Below are positions 7,563-14,881 of a DNA stretch of 15,920 nt, piece after piece; positions within the stretch are counted from its first letter, which is position 1, and each line of letters begins with the position of its first letter. Made by a program: the position numbers and the translations under genes. Source of the DNA: an uncultured Succinivibrio sp. (lineage in GTDB: Bacteria > Pseudomonadota > Gammaproteobacteria > Enterobacterales > Succinivibrionaceae). The stretch is taken from the NCBI GenBank assembly GCA_902772715.1, contig CACYBT010000192.1:1-15920 (forward strand), written 5' to 3'. A model generated the notes under the pieces. It did no database searches, was not told the origin of the DNA, and saw only the letters and a program-made list of their open reading frames with translations.

Positions 7563-7748
7563 ATGCTGGTGCTTTCTCAGAAAACAGGAGACAAACTTAG
7601 GCTTGGAGACAGCATAACGATTAACATTATTGATGTCAAAAAGGGGAAAGTGCGTCTAGGCATTGAAGCACCAGCAGATGTAGAAATCAAACGCGATAAA
7701 TATTTGTCGGAAAAGAAAGATACACCCAAGTCTGATGATGCTGGGTAA
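7563..7748 (+). CDS. csrA: Carbon storage regulator CsrA
   Basis: This 61-residue homodimeric RNA-binding protein recognises GGA motifs in mRNA leaders and controls translation and stability. It is a full-length CsrA: MLVLSQK at the start, LRLGDSITINIIDVKKGKVRLGIEAP in the middle, and VEIKRDKY at 40-47. Leu4 and Arg44, both important for RNA binding in E. coli CsrA, are present. Position 6 is Gln where most family members have Arg, and position 7 is Lys. The tail is charged and low-complexity (EKKDTPKSDDAG). It starts 5 bases after the alaS stop, with its ribosome-binding region (GAGAG at 7547-7551) inside alaS, which suggests translational coupling. The order alaS-csrA-serV-arg tRNA matches E. 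coli. Confidence 0.97.
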   Translation: MLVLSQKTGDKLRLGDSITINIIDVKKGKVRLGIEAPADVEIKRDKYLSEKKDTPKSDDAG

Positions 7749-7760
7749 CACAAAAAATGC

Positions 7761-7789
7761 TTGACAAAAGTTTCTAAAAATCAGATACT
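7761..7789 (+). promoter_or_regulatory. Promoter for the tRNA-Ser/tRNA-Arg pair
   Basis: TTGACA at 7761-7766 and GATACT at 7784-7789 are separated by 17 bases. The start would be near 7796, about 14 bases before tRNA-Ser. A consensus -35 and such a close position are typical of stable-RNA promoters. It lets the tRNAs be made independently of alaS-csrA. Confidence 0.75.
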
Positions 7790-7809
7790 ATTCAACGCTA
7801 AATTTTAGC

Positions 7810-7904
7810 GGATAGATGACCGAGAGGCTGAAGGTACTCCCCTGCTAAGGGAGCATACGACTATAAGGGTTGTATCGAGGGTTCGAATCCCTCTCTATCC
7901 GCCA
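7810..7904 (+). tRNA. serV: tRNA-Ser (anticodon GCU)
   Basis: The 95-base gene has acceptor GGATAGA pairing with TCTATCC, a long variable arm typical of class II tRNA-Ser, a T arm with GTTCGAATC, and an encoded 3' GCCA. The anticodon stem CTCCC/GGGAG encloses CTGCTAA, so the anticodon is GCT at 7844-7846 and reads AGC/AGU codons. It corresponds by sequence and position to E. coli serV. Confidence 0.98.
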
Positions 7905-7917
7905 TTGATTGTAGGTT

Positions 7918-7994
7918 GCACTTGTAGCTCAGCTGGATAGAGTAATCGGCTACGAACCGATCGGTCAGGGGTTCGAATCCCTTCAAGTGCGCCA
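7918..7994 (+). tRNA. tRNA-Arg (anticodon ACG)
   Basis: The 77-base gene has acceptor GCACTTG pairing with CAAGTGC, a D arm TAGCTCAGCTGGATAGAG, an anticodon stem ATCGG/CCGAT enclosing CTACGAA (anticodon ACG at 7952-7954), a T arm with GTTCGAATC, and an encoded GCCA. A34 is expected to be deaminated to inosine by TadA so that CGU, CGC and CGA are read. It lies 13 bases after tRNA-Ser, so the pair is probably co-transcribed. It matches the E. coli argV/Y/Z/Q type, but a single copy is present here. No clear hairpin terminator follows, only T-rich sequence. Confidence 0.98.
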
Positions 7995-8038
7995 TTCTTT
8001 TTTCTATTTTTATCATCATTTTTTTTGCTAGCCTATAT

Positions 8039-8749
8039 TTAAAATGGAAATTCTTTTAAAAAGAAAGGTGTGCTTTTAAAGCAAAGCCGCTCATTGGTGA
8101 AAGGGTGAGTAAATGCTAAAAATGCTGCATGCAGACAAAGATCGCAGTTTATATCTTGGATATGGTCTTTTCCATAAAATCTGTCCCCTAAAATTGGGGT
8201 ACCGTAATTTTGCATATGTATTCTTAGCTGATGAGAGCGTCCTGTAACAGGGATCAAACTTACTAGACTTATTTTAGTTGATGCAAGTTTTTGCTTAAAA
8301 GAATTGATTAGAAAGTCTTGCAGGGGGAGTTTGGTAAATCTTGTGAGTGCTTTTTTCCCTTGCATGTAATCGACAACCTGTAATGGTCGATGCAGTAAAT
8401 CACAACGTATGGGATATGATAATGCTCCTTCCTGTGCGGTATCTCCTCTAACTAATGCCAGATATTGTTTGCAAATTTGTTTTTGGATAAACATTTTTCC
8501 AAGTGCTGATGTGGCTTCCCTGCTTAAAGATACAACTAAAAGCCCAGAGGTATCCATATCTAAGCGATGTACGGCCTCCGCGTAGCCATAGCTGTTTCTT
8601 ACTCTTGTAATTAAACTGTCGTGATGGATGGGAAGTCGACCAGGAACGCTAAGTAAGCCTCCTGGTTTATTGAGTACCATAAGATATTCATCCTTGTACA
8701 CAATCTTAAGATATGGATTTTGTGGAGGTTTATAAACAAAGTCTGTCAT
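8039..8749 (-). CDS. rluA: Dual-specificity 23S rRNA/tRNA pseudouridine synthase RluA
   Basis: RluA isomerises U746 of 23S rRNA and U32 of several tRNAs. The 236-residue protein aligns with E. coli RluA from its first residues (PPQNPYLKIVYKDE, LNKPGGLLSVPGRL). The catalytic motif HRLDMDTSG has the aspartate at residue 64, the same number as in E. coli. Later motifs are PVTGRSHQLRIHM and TPILGDRFYG. There is no S4 domain, as expected for RluA. ATG 8749 is preferred over the adjacent TTG at 8752. No strong Shine-Dalgarno is visible. It is convergent with the tRNA genes and lies downstream of bamD on the same strand, with a terminator in between. Expression must therefore rely on readthrough or a promoter within the short gap. 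Confidence 0.95.
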   Translation of the reverse strand: MTDFVYKPPQNPYLKIVYKDEYLMVLNKPGGLLSVPGRLPIHHDSLITRVRNSYGYAEAVHRLDMDTSGLLVVSLSREATSALGKMFIQKQICKQYLALVRGDTAQEGALSYPIRCDLLHRPLQVVDYMQGKKALTRFTKLPLQDFLINSFKQKLASTKISLVSLIPVTGRSHQLRIHMQNYGTPILGDRFYGKDHIQDINCDLCLHAAFLAFTHPFTNERLCFKSTPFFLKEFPF

Positions 8750-8771
8750 CAATATCTATATGTTTTGACAT

Positions 8772-8803
8772 AAAAAAAGAGATCTCAGCTGATCTCTTTT
8801 TTT
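8772..8803 (-). terminator. Intrinsic terminator after bamD, symmetrical in both directions
   Basis: A13-bp perfect stem runs from 8772-8784 (AAAAAAAGAGATC) to 8791-8803 (GATCTCTTTTTTT) around the six-base loop TCAGCT. The seven-base A and T runs make it a working shape in both directions. It begins 18 bases after the bamD stop and ends 23 bases before the rluA start. Confidence 0.85.
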
Positions 8804-8820
8804 AGTATTACCATTTATGA

Positions 8821-9567
8821 TTAGTGTTCAAAAGTTGAGGCTGCCATGACTTTTGCAGCATTGGCTGCTGGAAGTGTTAAACCTAGGATTTTGTAATCCT
8901 TTTCCATAAGTTTATATGCATCTTCACAGTATTCAGAATCATAGAAAGTGTAGATTATGCTCTGACAGTGACGGATTGCAGAAATATAGGCACCTCTTTC
9001 CTGATAGTAGTTGGCAATAGCCCATTCTCTTTTTGCCAACTGTGATTTAATGTATACCATGCGCAGATATGCATCCTTGGCATAAGGAGAATATGGGTAG
9101 GTTTTTACTAACTGATAAAAGGCGCGATAGGCATCATAGTAGGACTGAGGATCCTTTTGACTTCTGTCAAATCCAAGGAAATCCTGAATGATATTGCCGT
9201 GTTTCTGCATCTCATTGAGTCCTTTCATATACATGACGTAGTCAGCATAAAGAGAGTTAGGATTTAATCTTAAGAATCGTTCAATGGCTGCAGTAGTCTC
9301 TGGAGCCTTTCTTGATTTATAGTTGACATAAATTATATCCATCTGCACCTGATCGGTTAATTCACCAAATGGATAACGGGAATCTAATGCCTCAAGATAC
9401 TCTGATGCCTTTTTATAGTCACCGGCTGCTGCTAACTGTTTTGCTTTAGCATAAAGTGTCTGCTGAGATAAATCTGGTACAGTATCCTTATCTATCTTTT
9501 CATTGGTACACCCCAAAAGAGAAACAGAGCATGCAAGAATCAGCGGTAATAGAAATTTTTTTAACAT
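8821..9567 (-). CDS. bamD: Outer membrane assembly lipoprotein BamD
   Basis: BamD is an essential lipoprotein of the BAM complex, which inserts beta-barrel proteins into the outer membrane from the periplasmic face. The 248-residue protein starts with a lipoprotein signal peptide (MLKKFLLPLI, lipobox LLGC, lipidated Cys20). It continues with tetratricopeptide-type helical repeats: YAKAKQLAAAGDYKKASEYLEALDSRYPFG, then repeats with the family signatures YYDAYRAFYQLVKTYPYSPYAKDAYLRM and YYQERGAYISAI. Length and layout match E. coli BamD (245 residues). A GAGG 9 bases upstream favours ATG 9567 over the TTG just before it. It is divergent from rluD, as in E. coli. Confidence 0.96.
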   Translation of the reverse strand: MLKKFLLPLILACSVSLLGCTNEKIDKDTVPDLSQQTLYAKAKQLAAAGDYKKASEYLEALDSRYPFGELTDQVQMDIIYVNYKSRKAPETTAAIERFLRLNPNSLYADYVMYMKGLNEMQKHGNIIQDFLGFDRSQKDPQSYYDAYRAFYQLVKTYPYSPYAKDAYLRMVYIKSQLAKREWAIANYYQERGAYISAIRHCQSIIYTFYDSEYCEDAYKLMEKDYKILGLTLPAANAAKVMAASTFEH

Positions 9568-9608
9568 CAATGCTGGCCTCGTTATGAAATTACGAATTTA
9601 TTCTTAAT

Positions 9609-9637
9609 ATTGTATATGGTATCTTATTGTGTTACAA
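9609..9637 (-). promoter_or_regulatory. Candidate bamD promoter
   Basis: On the minus strand, TTGTAA (plus-strand 9637-9632) and TACAAT (9614-9609) are 17 bases apart. An overlapping alternative is TTGAAT-N17-TAAGAT slightly upstream. Either gives a leader of a few dozen bases before ATG 9567. Both are near-consensus sigma-70 shapes in AT-rich DNA, so the choice is uncertain. Confidence 0.5.
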
Positions 9638-9699
9638 ACTGTAATTCAAGAATTAGCGTTTATTTTCGTAAATTTCATAAAAAATTCGCCCTAAACCTA

Positions 9700-9738
9700 A
9701 ATTGGTTTTGCCAATTATTTATCAATTATTTTGGCAAA
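9700..9738. repeat. Nested inverted repeats in the bamD-rluD control region
   Basis: AATTGG-N5-CCAATT at 9700-9716 is a perfect palindrome. Its right side overlaps TTTGCCAA at 9707-9714, which pairs with TTGGCAAA at 9731-9738. The three TTGG/CCAA half-sites lie on one side of the rluD start, and the last covers the proposed rluD -35. This looks like an operator array; the protein that binds is unknown. Confidence 0.45.
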
Positions 9739-9759
9739 TATTTAATACATGAGTATGTT
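9731..9759 (+). promoter_or_regulatory. Candidate rluD promoter
   Basis: TTGGCA at 9731-9736 and TATGTT at 9754-9759 have a 17-base spacer, giving a start near 9766 and a leader of about 20 bases. The -35 coincides with the right arm of the inverted repeat 9707-9738, which would allow repression by occlusion. Confidence 0.45.
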
Positions 9760-9785
9760 TTACCTAGAGCAGTCAACTGAATAAA

Positions 9786-10763
9786 ATGTCTTACAAAAAA
9801 AATTATGTGGTCACAGATGACCTGCATGGAAAAAGATTAGATGCTGTACTTGCAGCCCTGGATGATGGAATTTCTCGGAGCACAATTACTCTATACATTA
9901 AAGATGCAAAGGTATTTGTAGATGATGAATGTATAAAAAAGCCAAGTTTTAAGGTAAGTGTGGGGCAGCAAATCAGCGTCGAAGTCGAAGAGGAAGCGGT
10001 TATAGAAGCAATTCCAGAGGATATACCGCTTGAGGTCGTATACAAAGATGATGAGATTTTGGTTATTAATAAACCGGTCGGTCTTGTTGTGCATCCAGGT
10101 GCAGGTGTTGCTTCCGGTACTTTGATGAATGCCTTGCTTTTTCATTATCCACAAACTAAAAATCTTGATCGGGCGGGTATTGTTCATCGTCTTGATAAGG
10201 ATACCTCTGGACTTATGGTGATTGCTCTTAGCAAATATGCACAGATTAGACTTGTACGTATGATAAGTAAACACGAGGTGGTAAGAGAATATGAGGCTAT
10301 CTGTGAAGGCATAGTGACAGCTGGCGGCGTAATTGATAAACCTATAAATCGTGATCCGTACAACCGGGTGAAAATGGCAGTGGTTCCAGAGGGTAGCGGT
10401 CGTGAGGCGGTGACACATTATCGTGTTATGGAACATTTTCGGGATCACACCCTTTTAAGGTTACGTCTTGAAACCGGTAGAACCCACCAGATAAGAGTGC
10501 ATATGGCCTCAATCGACCATCCTCTTTTAGGCGACGGGGTATACGGTTTTAAACGCCTAAGAATTCTCAAGGGCGCCAGTGAGGATTTGATTGCCACTCT
10601 CAGAGAATTTCGATATCAGGCCCTACATGCAGCGCATATTGAATTTGTGCATCCTATAAGTAATCAATTTCTTTCATTTGATGCGCCACTTCCAGATGAT
10701 TTTACAAAACTTATTGAGGCGTTGCGTGAGGATGCTCATGTTAATGCTGAACTAATGCACTGA
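9786..10763 (+). CDS. rluD: 23S rRNA pseudouridine synthase RluD
   Basis: RluD makes pseudouridines 1911, 1915 and 1917 in helix 69 of 23S rRNA, which matter for ribosome assembly and termination. The 325-residue protein has an N-terminal S4 RNA-binding domain (GKRLDAVLAALDDGISRSTITLYIKD, residues about 15-75). A catalytic domain follows with VVHPGAG, HRLDKDTSG at 134-142 (catalytic Asp137), ETGRTHQIRVHM and HPLLGDGVYG. Length and order match E. coli RluD (326 residues). No strong Shine-Dalgarno precedes ATG 9786, but no alternative start is better. pgeF follows after 42 bases on the same strand with its own ribosome-binding site, a probable operon as in E. coli. Confidence 0.96.
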   Translation: MSYKKNYVVTDDLHGKRLDAVLAALDDGISRSTITLYIKDAKVFVDDECIKKPSFKVSVGQQISVEVEEEAVIEAIPEDIPLEVVYKDDEILVINKPVGLVVHPGAGVASGTLMNALLFHYPQTKNLDRAGIVHRLDKDTSGLMVIALSKYAQIRLVRMISKHEVVREYEAICEGIVTAGGVIDKPINRDPYNRVKMAVVPEGSGREAVTHYRVMEHFRDHTLLRLRLETGRTHQIRVHMASIDHPLLGDGVYGFKRLRILKGASEDLIATLREFRYQALHAAHIEFVHPISNQFLSFDAPLPDDFTKLIEALREDAHVNAELMH

Positions 10764-10805
10764 TGCCTGTTTTGAGGAAATTTGCGTGTATAAGGAGAGA
10801 ATAGA

Positions 10806-11585
10806 GTGCACGAACCTATTACTTTTTGTGACTGTTTTAGAAATGTTACTGTGGCCTATACCACAAGACATGGCGGTTTCTCCAGTGGTGCCTATGCTTC
10901 TTTTAATCTTGGATTGCATGTACAGGATGATGCATATGCGGTAATTAAAAATCGGGCTTATGTTGAAGAAAAAATTGGGTTTCCTGTGGTTTATATGAAT
11001 CAGGTACACTCTAGCAAAGTGGTTCTAGTTGACAAATCTTGCTATATTCCACCAAATGATCAGAAACTAGCAGTTGATGAATGCAAGTCCCCTTTTCTTG
11101 GAGTTGAAGCTGATGGTATTGTCACAACTGACAGAGGCCTCGGTTTAGCGGTACTTACTGCTGACTGTCTGCCTTTGCTACTCTGCAGTTCACAGCCTTA
11201 TGTGGTAGCAGCGGTACACTGTGGGTGGCGTGGTATTGCCGGAGGTATTATCGAAAATGCCGTCCATCTTATGGAAAAATATACTTCAGGGGAAATATGT
11301 GCTTTTATCGGTCCACGCATCGGCCCTCTAAGTTTTGAAATTGGTCCTGAAGTCAAAGACATCTTTATCTCACAATTCCCTGAATACGCACAGGCCTTTC
11401 AACCTAAGTTAGATGGCAAATTCTTATGTTCACTTCCTCTTTTGTGTCAGCTGGTATTAAGAAGGCTTAAGATAAACAAAGTAACCGACTGCGGAATTGA
11501 TACCATGGCTTCATATGAGGATTTTTATTCATATCGTAAAAATCATGTCACCGGACGACTAGCGACAATTGTGGCTATAGATTAA
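10806..11585 (+). CDS. pgeF: Peptidoglycan editing factor PgeF (YfiH/laccase-domain)
   Basis: The 259-residue protein belongs to the YfiH/DUF152 family. E. coli PgeF prevents mis-incorporation of L-serine in place of L-alanine in peptidoglycan precursors, and relatives show purine nucleoside phosphorylase/adenosine deaminase activity. The metal-site residues are visible: H68 in NQVHSS, C121 in LTADCLPLLL and H138 in AAVHCGWRG. IGPRIGPLSFEIGPEV and FYSYRK follow. The start is GTG 10806, supported by AAGGAGAG ending 7 bases upstream; no ATG fits as well. Two extra cysteines lie near the N-terminus (CDC at 8-10). Position between rluD and clpB matches E. coli. Confidence 0.95.
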   Translation: MHEPITFCDCFRNVTVAYTTRHGGFSSGAYASFNLGLHVQDDAYAVIKNRAYVEEKIGFPVVYMNQVHSSKVVLVDKSCYIPPNDQKLAVDECKSPFLGVEADGIVTTDRGLGLAVLTADCLPLLLCSSQPYVVAAVHCGWRGIAGGIIENAVHLMEKYTSGEICAFIGPRIGPLSFEIGPEVKDIFISQFPEYAQAFQPKLDGKFLCSLPLLCQLVLRRLKINKVTDCGIDTMASYEDFYSYRKNHVTGRLATIVAID

Positions 11586-12153
11586 AGCATAAAACAGATC
11601 TGGTTTCTGTAAATATCATTTTCCGCATAGAGTTCGTGCTGCAGTCAACAAATCCCAACTAGGAAAGCGAGGATGTGCTAATATGCGGACGAATAACAAC
11701 GTCTAAAGAGCTTTGCGTTACATGCACTGACCTTTTGCTCTAATTTGCTGCAGCCTGTTTTAAAGCCACTTTTGAGAATTCCTTAGCGTCTTTGTGTATG
11801 GCTATATGTAAGCAGAAATTGCCTTTAGGTTCATGCAAGTTGACTAAATGTGGTTTTATGTGCCGTTGTAGCCTTTATTAAATAGCAAGTCTCACGTGAA
11901 ACAGTTCCTGCGTCTAAGCACTGAAACCAAGTCTCCTGTCAAGTCTTGCAGGAGTATTTGCGCAGTAATGCATGATGCCCATGATCAAAATTATGCTTAC
12001 TTATCATGCTGCAGACGATCATGTATTGTCGTGCAGTATTCTGCAAACAGATGCTTTTTTTTGAATTATTGACTTTTTTCAAAAAATACCATTTTTTCTT
12101 ATGCCTACAGGGTGCGAGAGTTCTGTGCCGTTAGGTTAAATATCGCATATCAT
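11586..12153 (+). other. Long noncoding gap between pgeF and clpB, rich in inverted repeats
   Basis: No convincing gene in any frame. Just after pgeF, ACAGA 11594-11598 and TCTGT 11606-11610 can pair but lack a T run. Further on, CTCCTG 11933-11938 pairs with CAGGAG 11949-11954. GCATGAT 11970-11976 pairs with ATCATGC 12003-12009. CATGATC 11980-11986 pairs with GATCATG 12017-12023. CTGC...ACGA (12009-12018) pairs with TCGTGCAG (12029-12036). A terminator-like element follows at 12033-12062. In E. coli pgeF and clpB are nearly adjacent, so this gap is additional. It may encode a small RNA or a clpB control region, but I cannot identify a known RNA family. Confidence 0.45.
12033..12062 (+). terminator. 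Possible intrinsic terminator upstream of clpB
   Basis: TCTG-CAAA-CAGA at 12040-12051 forms a small hairpin. It is extended by GCA 12033-12035 with TGC 12052-12054 across a four-base bulge, and runs straight into eight T residues at 12055-12062. The stem is short, so efficiency is doubtful. If it works, it would end a transcript running through the pgeF-clpB gap. Confidence 0.4.
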
Positions 12154-12179
12154 CTTTAAAAACATTTTTTTGTCCCCAT
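12154..12179 (+). promoter_or_regulatory. Heat-shock (sigma-32) type promoter for clpB
   Basis: CTTTAAA at 12154-12160, a 13-base spacer and CCCCAT at 12174-12179 (followed by TT) closely match the sigma-32 pattern CTTGAAA-N13-15-CCCCAT-T. It lies 46 bases before the clpB ATG. clpB is a classic sigma-32 target in enterobacteria, which supports the call. Confidence 0.8.
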
Positions 12180-12225
12180 TTTTTATGAAGAGATGAAAAA
12201 TAACTTGAAATAAGAGGTGTCACAA

Positions 12226-14820
12226 ATGCGTTTAGACAGATTTACTGCTAAATTTCAAGAAGCACTTGCGGATGCTCAATCTCTTGCAGTAGGACGCGAT
12301 AATCAGTTTATCGAGCCTTTGCATGTGATGTCAGCTCTGCTTGCTCAGGAGGATGGGGCCGTCAGACCGCTTTTAACTTTGGCAGGATCAGATCCTACAG
12401 CAGTTAAGCTTTTAGTTGACAAAGCCCTAGATAGATTACCAAAAGTATCAGGAGTTGGTGGTGATATACAGTTGTCACCACAGACAGGTAGACTTTTGAA
12501 TGTATGCGATAAAATGGCTCAGCAGTCTGGAGATTCTTATATTTCTTCAGAAGTATTTGTGATGGCTGCCATGAGTGAAGATCGTGAGTTACGAGAAATC
12601 CTGTCGCGTTGCAATTTAACACAGGAGAAGTTAAACAACGCTTTAAAAGAGGTGCGCGGCGGGAAAAAAGTAACAGATGAAAATGCCGAAAATACGCGAG
12701 GAGCTTTAAAGAAATATTGTATTGATTTAACGGATAGAGCAGAAAAGGGAAAACTTGATCCTGTTATTGGGCGTGACGATGAAATAAGGCGTACTATGCA
12801 GGTTCTGCAGCGTCGTACCAAGAATAATCCAGTCCTTATAGGTGAGCCTGGAGTTGGTAAAACTGCGATTGTTGAAGGATTGGCACAGCGTATTGTCAAA
12901 GGCGAAGTTCCTGAAGGTTTAAAGAACAAGCGAGTATTATCTCTTGATTTGGGGGCACTGATTGCAGGCGCCAAGTATCGTGGTGAATTTGAAGAGCGCC
13001 TTAAGGCTGTACTCAATGATCTTGCTAAAGAAGAGGGTAAAATTATTCTCTTTATTGATGAGTTGCATACTATGGTCGGTGCAGGAAAATCAGAGGGCTC
13101 CATGGATGCCGGTAATATGTTAAAACCTGCCTTGGCCCGTGGTGATCTGCACTGCATGGGAGCAACCACCCTAGACGAATATCGTCAGTATATAGAAAAA
13201 GATGCAGCCTTAGAAAGACGTTTTCAGAAGGTGTTTGTCGGTGAGCCGTCAGTTGAAAATACCATTGCCATCTTACGTGGCTTAAAAGAACGTTATGAAA
13301 TTCATCATCATGTTCAGATAACAGATCCTGCAATTGTAGCCGCTGCAACACTGTCGAATCGTTATATTTCAGACCGTCAGTTACCTGATAAGGCTATAGA
13401 TCTAATTGATGAGGCCGCTGCAAGTATTAGACTGCAGATTGATTCAAAACCTGAGCCACTAGACAAACTTGATAGACGACTTATTCAGCTGAAGATGGAA
13501 CGTCAGACCGTGGCCAAGGAAACAGATGAGGCCTCTAAAAAGAGATTAAGTACTATTGATGAAAGTATAGCCAAGGATGAGGCTGAGTATAAACGTTTAC
13601 TCGAAATCTGGAATAAGGATAAGTTGGTCCTTGAAGGGACGCAAAAACTTAAAGTTAAATTGGACAATGCCCGTCATGAGTTTGATGTTGCCAAAAGAAA
13701 CAGTGATCTTAACAAGATGAGTGAGCTGCAGTACGGTATTATTCCAACTCTTGAGAAGCAGATTGCGCAGATAAATGAGGCACAGGGTACGAACTCAGAT
13801 ACCCAACTGTTAAAAAATAAAGTCACGGATGCTGAAATTGCAGAAGTTGTCTCTAAGGCCACAGGTATTCCTGTAGCAAAAATGCTAGAGGGGGAGAGAG
13901 CCAAACTTTTGCGCATGGAGGATTCCTTACATCAGCGTGTTATCGGACAGTCTGAGGCTGTAAGTGCCATCTCTAATGCCATAAGAAGAAGTCGGGCCGG
14001 TTTGTCAGATCCAAATCGTCCAATTGGTTCATTTATGTTTTTAGGCCCAACCGGAGTCGGCAAGACAGAACTGTGTAAGGCTCTGGCGGAATTCCTGTTT
14101 GACACAGAAAAGGCCATGGTGAGAATTGATATGTCCGAGTTTATGGAGAAACATTCGGTGTCGAGACTAGTAGGTGCTCCTCCAGGATATGTCGGTTATG
14201 AACAGGGAGGATTTCTTACTGAATCTGTAAGACGGCGTCCATATTCGGTAATTCTGCTAGATGAGATAGAGAAGGCTCATCCGGATGTGTTCAATATTCT
14301 GCTGCAGGTCTTAGATGATGGCCGTCTGACGGACGGACAGGGGCGTACGGTTGATTTTAGAAATACCGTCATTATTATGACTTCTAATTTGGGTTCATCT
14401 ATGATTCAAGAAGAGAGTGGCAAGAATGATTATGAAAGTATCAAGAGTAAACTTTTAGATATTTTGGAACAGCATTTTAAGCCTGAATTCTTAAATCGTG
14501 TTGATGAAACCGTGGTCTTCCACCCATTAACTCACGAGCATATTAAGGCTATTGCCAAGATTCAGCTGCAGACTTTGTCCAATCGTCTTAAGAATGTCGG
14601 CTATGAACTTACCCTTGGCGACAGTATTTATGAGCGTGTTGCTACGGTGGGATTCGATCCTGTTTTTGGTGCAAGACCTCTGCGTAGGGCTATCCAAAAT
14701 GAGATTGCAGATCCATTGTCTAAACTCCTGCTCTCTGGAAAACTGCCTACTGACAAGGCTTTAAATTTGGAAATTGATAATGATGGAAAACTGTCCTGTA
14801 AACAGTTAAAGACCTCATAA
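12226..14820 (+). CDS. clpB: ATP-dependent disaggregase ClpB
   Basis: ClpB is a hexameric AAA+ chaperone that pulls polypeptides out of aggregates together with DnaK in the cytoplasm. From ATG 12226 the protein is 864 residues and begins MRLDRFTAKFQEALADAQSL, as in E. coli ClpB. AAGAGG at 12212-12217 is 8 bases upstream, so the GTG at 12217 is rejected. Domains in order: N domain (1 to about 145); AAA-1 with Walker A GEPGVGKT at 206-213 and Walker B ILFIDE; a coiled-coil M domain at about 400-530 (LDRRLIQLKMERQTV, MSELQYG); AAA-2 with Walker A GPTGVGKT at 607-614, Walker B ILLDEIEKAHPDVF, pore loop GAPPGYVGYEQGG, and sensor motif GARPLRRAIQ. No key motif is missing. Confidence 0.98.
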   Translation: MRLDRFTAKFQEALADAQSLAVGRDNQFIEPLHVMSALLAQEDGAVRPLLTLAGSDPTAVKLLVDKALDRLPKVSGVGGDIQLSPQTGRLLNVCDKMAQQSGDSYISSEVFVMAAMSEDRELREILSRCNLTQEKLNNALKEVRGGKKVTDENAENTRGALKKYCIDLTDRAEKGKLDPVIGRDDEIRRTMQVLQRRTKNNPVLIGEPGVGKTAIVEGLAQRIVKGEVPEGLKNKRVLSLDLGALIAGAKYRGEFEERLKAVLNDLAKEEGKIILFIDELHTMVGAGKSEGSMDAGNMLKPALARGDLHCMGATTLDEYRQYIEKDAALERRFQKVFVGEPSVENTIAILRGLKERYEIHHHVQITDPAIVAAATLSNRYISDRQLPDKAIDLIDEAAASIRLQIDSKPEPLDKLDRRLIQLKMERQTVAKETDEASKKRLSTIDESIAKDEAEYKRLLEIWNKDKLVLEGTQKLKVKLDNARHEFDVAKRNSDLNKMSELQYGIIPTLEKQIAQINEAQGTNSDTQLLKNKVTDAEIAEVVSKATGIPVAKMLEGERAKLLRMEDSLHQRVIGQSEAVSAISNAIRRSRAGLSDPNRPIGSFMFLGPTGVGKTELCKALAEFLFDTEKAMVRIDMSEFMEKHSVSRLVGAPPGYVGYEQGGFLTESVRRRPYSVILLDEIEKAHPDVFNILLQVLDDGRLTDGQGRTVDFRNTVIIMTSNLGSSMIQEESGKNDYESIKSKLLDILEQHFKPEFLNRVDETVVFHPLTHEHIKAIAKIQLQTLSNRLKNVGYELTLGDSIYERVATVGFDPVFGARPLRRAIQNEIADPLSKLLLSGKLPTDKALNLEIDNDGKLSCKQLKTS

Positions 14821-14881
14821 CATGAAAAAAAGTTGTATCTAAGTACTTGGATCAACTTCGTACTTAATGTTGTTATAGATG

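Noticed and set aside
9891..10448. Minus-strand open frame of 185 codons
   Set aside because: It lies wholly opposite rluD, which is certain, and shows no family features or ribosome-binding site.
11586..12062. CsrB/CsrC-type small RNA in the pgeF-clpB gap
   Set aside because: Neither strand shows the many GGA-bearing hairpin loops expected of CsrA-sequestering RNAs.
12537..13169. Minus-strand open frame of 210 codons
   Set aside because: It is antisense to the conserved ClpB AAA-1 region; the Ser/Arg/Pro-rich product is typical of a shadow frame.
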